Part shown: positions 61,887 to 64,000 of the stretch, one piece after another
Position numbering within the stretch: position 1 is the first letter of the stretch
Layout of the letters: each line of letters starts with the position of its first letter
DNA from: Lachnospiraceae bacterium
Lineage (GTDB): Bacteria > Bacillota > Clostridia > Lachnospirales > Lachnospiraceae
Assembly (NCBI GenBank): GCA_024691875.1
Contig: JAILNG010000014.1
Location: 1 to 64,000 of the forward strand
Direction: 5' to 3'
Length of the DNA: 64,000 bases
The notes under the pieces: generated by a model
Databases searched by the model: none
Told to the model about the DNA's origin: nothing
What the model saw: only the letters and a program-made list of their open reading frames with translations
Position numbers and translations under genes: made by a program

Positions 61887-64000
61887 ATGTTCTGGACATC
61901 GTTACAATTGTTTATAGGTTTTGTGTATGTGATAGCCTGGTTTTACTACATCGAGATTATTCGAGTGGATTCGAGTATCGGTGGTAAAAAAATGATGGCA
62001 TCCATGCTTTTGATCATGGCGCTGGGATGCTTTTTCGAATACCTCCCTTGGGTTGTTTCCGATGAGGCAGTTCAATCTTATTTTGTGAGCAGGGTCGTTG
62101 TGGGGACCATAAACAGGTTTCATATAATCGGATTTTTATTTACGGCAACTTTCTATGGTATGGCGATCTATGCGGATAAATTTCTGAATGCCGAAAACAA
62201 GACCATAGGGAAGCTTCATTCCTTTGTGGAAGTTGTGATAATCGAGTTTGGATTTTGGGTTGTGGGCTATGTAATGGCTTATTGGATCGAAAAAGCGGGA
62301 ATCGACTATCCTTTGGAAGGTCACATTGATCTTTACAGCTTCTGTCTTACTGCAGCATTCCTTGTAGCTTTTTGGGTTAACGGTCTGATCTTTATGAAAA
62401 GAGAGCCGTACATTATAAATCGTTACCTTTTCGTGCTGATCTACCAAACCTTGCTTACAGCCATTTGTCTGATCACAAAAGAAGTGTTCCTGCCCACATT
62501 TTCTAACCTCATGGTCGGTCTGACCATCATCTGGGGTTACATAGATATGAGCAAGTTAAGGAAATACAATCCTCTCGAACTTAAGGGAGAGGGGTATTTC
62601 AAAACCAGATTGCACAAGCTTTATTCAAGGCATATACCTTTTTACAGCGTTACCTTGTGCCTGGACAGCACTCCGTTTGAAAATGAGCCTCCTTATGTCC
62701 GTGCACTTGCAATGTTTGAGAGCAGCATAAGAAGCATGGGAACCATCATTAAGGATGCGGACGATTTCCTTTTTAAGAATGAGGATAATTGCATTACTGC
62801 ATTGATACCCATAAAGAATAAAACAAGAGATCTGAAAAAGATCATAGATCTGACCTCAAAGTGGAACATAGACAAGTACGTGAGGGCGAACATTCAATCC
62901 AAGATCCTGGTGATCGAATGCCCTGAACAGATCCATCTGGAAAGCGTCTACGAAAACATCGTTAAACTGTTCTGCAAGAGAGAGCTCAACAGAGACCTGG
63001 AATATGGCCTGACCTATTTCTACAATTCAGAAATGAAGAATAAATACATGGGATATATGGCCATTGAAAAAGCATTGGAGCAGCTTTGCGATGATGAAAA
63101 CTTTGATGTCTACTATCAGCCGATATATTCAACGGAAGAAGGCTACTGCTCAAGTGTTGAAGCACTGGCCAGGTTCCCGAAACTCGATAAGGGATTTTTT
63201 GAGAGACTGGAAAAGAATTACGGAAGCGATGTATGCGCCCTTGTAAGAAATGAATCTCAACCGGATCCCAACAACGGCAATCTGAGAATCTTGAGGGCGG
63301 CAGCAGAAGATTTTATCAGGATGGCGGAGAACAAAAAACTGATCTACGAGATCGGAAAAACGGTTTACAGAAAAGCCTGCGAATTCTTTGTCAGGAACGA
63401 TCTGAACAAGAAATACGGAATTCATTACATAGAGATCAATCTGTCCCTGAAACAGTGCGAAGAGACCACTCTTGCACGGGACTTCATAAGGATAGCCGCA
63501 GAACACGGTTTGATGTCGAATTTCATTAACTTTGAAATTACGGAAGGCATCGCAAAAACCAAATCCATTATGGTAAACGACAACCTTGAAAAACTCCGGA
63601 ATGCACGATTCAGTTTTTCCATGGATGACTTCGGAACAGGTTATTCAAATCTCATCGGTATCGTTGATGACAAGTACAGTATCATAAAGATCGATAAGAG
63701 CATTTTGGATAATTGCTTTGAAGAAACGGATAATGTGCGTAAGCATACATTGATCTCGCCCCAGGAGAGAGAACAGACGATGAAACTCCTTAGGGCGGTC
63801 ATAAAGATGATACGGGGACAGGAAAAGAAGATTGTTTTTGAAGGCGTTTGCGATAAAACAAGGAAAGACACTTTGGACAGCTTCGGTGGAGGGCTTTATC
63901 AGGGATTTTACTTTTCTGAACCTCTTTGCGGAGAGCGGTATCTGGAGTATCTCACCAACATCGGAGGAAGATGCGGTACTGCTGACAACAGCAAGATCGA
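61887..64000 (+). CDS. Membrane protein with EAL (c-di-GMP phosphodiesterase) domain, partial at the 3' end
   Basis: Open frame from ATG 61887 to the window end: MFWTSLQLFIGFVYVIAWFYYIEI...; VEALARF, FEITEG, MDDFGTGYSNL, IIKIDKSIL, FEGV, QGFYFSEP. Absent from the ORF track because no stop is in the window. Confidence 0.88.
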   Translation, partial: MFWTSLQLFIGFVYVIAWFYYIEIIRVDSSIGGKKMMASMLLIMALGCFFEYLPWVVSDEAVQSYFVSRVVVGTINRFHIIGFLFTATFYGMAIYADKFLNAENKTIGKLHSFVEVVIIEFGFWVVGYVMAYWIEKAGIDYPLEGHIDLYSFCLTAAFLVAFWVNGLIFMKREPYIINRYLFVLIYQTLLTAICLITKEVFLPTFSNLMVGLTIIWGYIDMSKLRKYNPLELKGEGYFKTRLHKLYSRHIPFYSVTLCLDSTPFENEPPYVRALAMFESSIRSMGTIIKDADDFLFKNEDNCITALIPIKNKTRDLKKIIDLTSKWNIDKYVRANIQSKILVIECPEQIHLESVYENIVKLFCKRELNRDLEYGLTYFYNSEMKNKYMGYMAIEKALEQLCDDENFDVYYQPIYSTEEGYCSSVEALARFPKLDKGFFERLEKNYGSDVCALVRNESQPDPNNGNLRILRAAAEDFIRMAENKKLIYEIGKTVYRKACEFFVRNDLNKKYGIHYIEINLSLKQCEETTLARDFIRIAAEHGLMSNFINFEITEGIAKTKSIMVNDNLEKLRNARFSFSMDDFGTGYSNLIGIVDDKYSIIKIDKSILDNCFEETDNVRKHTLISPQEREQTMKLLRAVIKMIRGQEKKIVFEGVCDKTRKDTLDSFGGGLYQGFYFSEPLCGERYLEYLTNIGGRCGTADNSKI

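Overview
This 64 kb window looks like ordinary chromosome from a Firmicute, probably Lachnospiraceae/Butyrivibrio-like; that placement is inferred from protein flavour and gene content, not tested. Most genes are on the + strand. Main blocks: the purA 3' end; a TetR regulator with an ABC exporter; gdhA; an EamA transporter; an ABC-F protein; an aldose-epimerase-like gene; map with a SEC-C finger; a myo-inositol catabolic cluster (iolG / deoR-type regulator, aldolase, iolC, iolB, iolD, iolE) followed by a chemoreceptor gene; a carbohydrate locus (AraC, GH88/105, Opp-type ABC importer, GH3, GPH symporter, AraC); HAD, HD and 5'-nucleotidase genes; an HD-GYP-like protein and a second chemoreceptor; DUF1292, GH2, a Thr/Pro-rich lipoprotein, a nuclease-helicase fusion and a VanZ-like protein; nagB-nagA-xylB; an orphan GH26-like protein; hpf; secA; prfB with a programmed +1 frameshift; an FGGY kinase and araD; and a GGDEF/EAL pair, the EAL gene running off the window end. 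I saw no rRNA, tRNA, CRISPR array, transposase or prophage. The features least explained by standard annotation are mostly non-coding: two DnaA-box-like 9-mers plus a perfect 22-bp palindrome between hpf and secA, a terminator/anti-terminator-like gdhA leader, TetR operator palindromes with a possibly leaderless regulator mRNA, nested inverted repeats at the GH88/105 promoter, and a stem closing on the GGDEF start codon. I found no convincing wholly new multi-gene system. All family assignments come from reading motifs; no database search was run.
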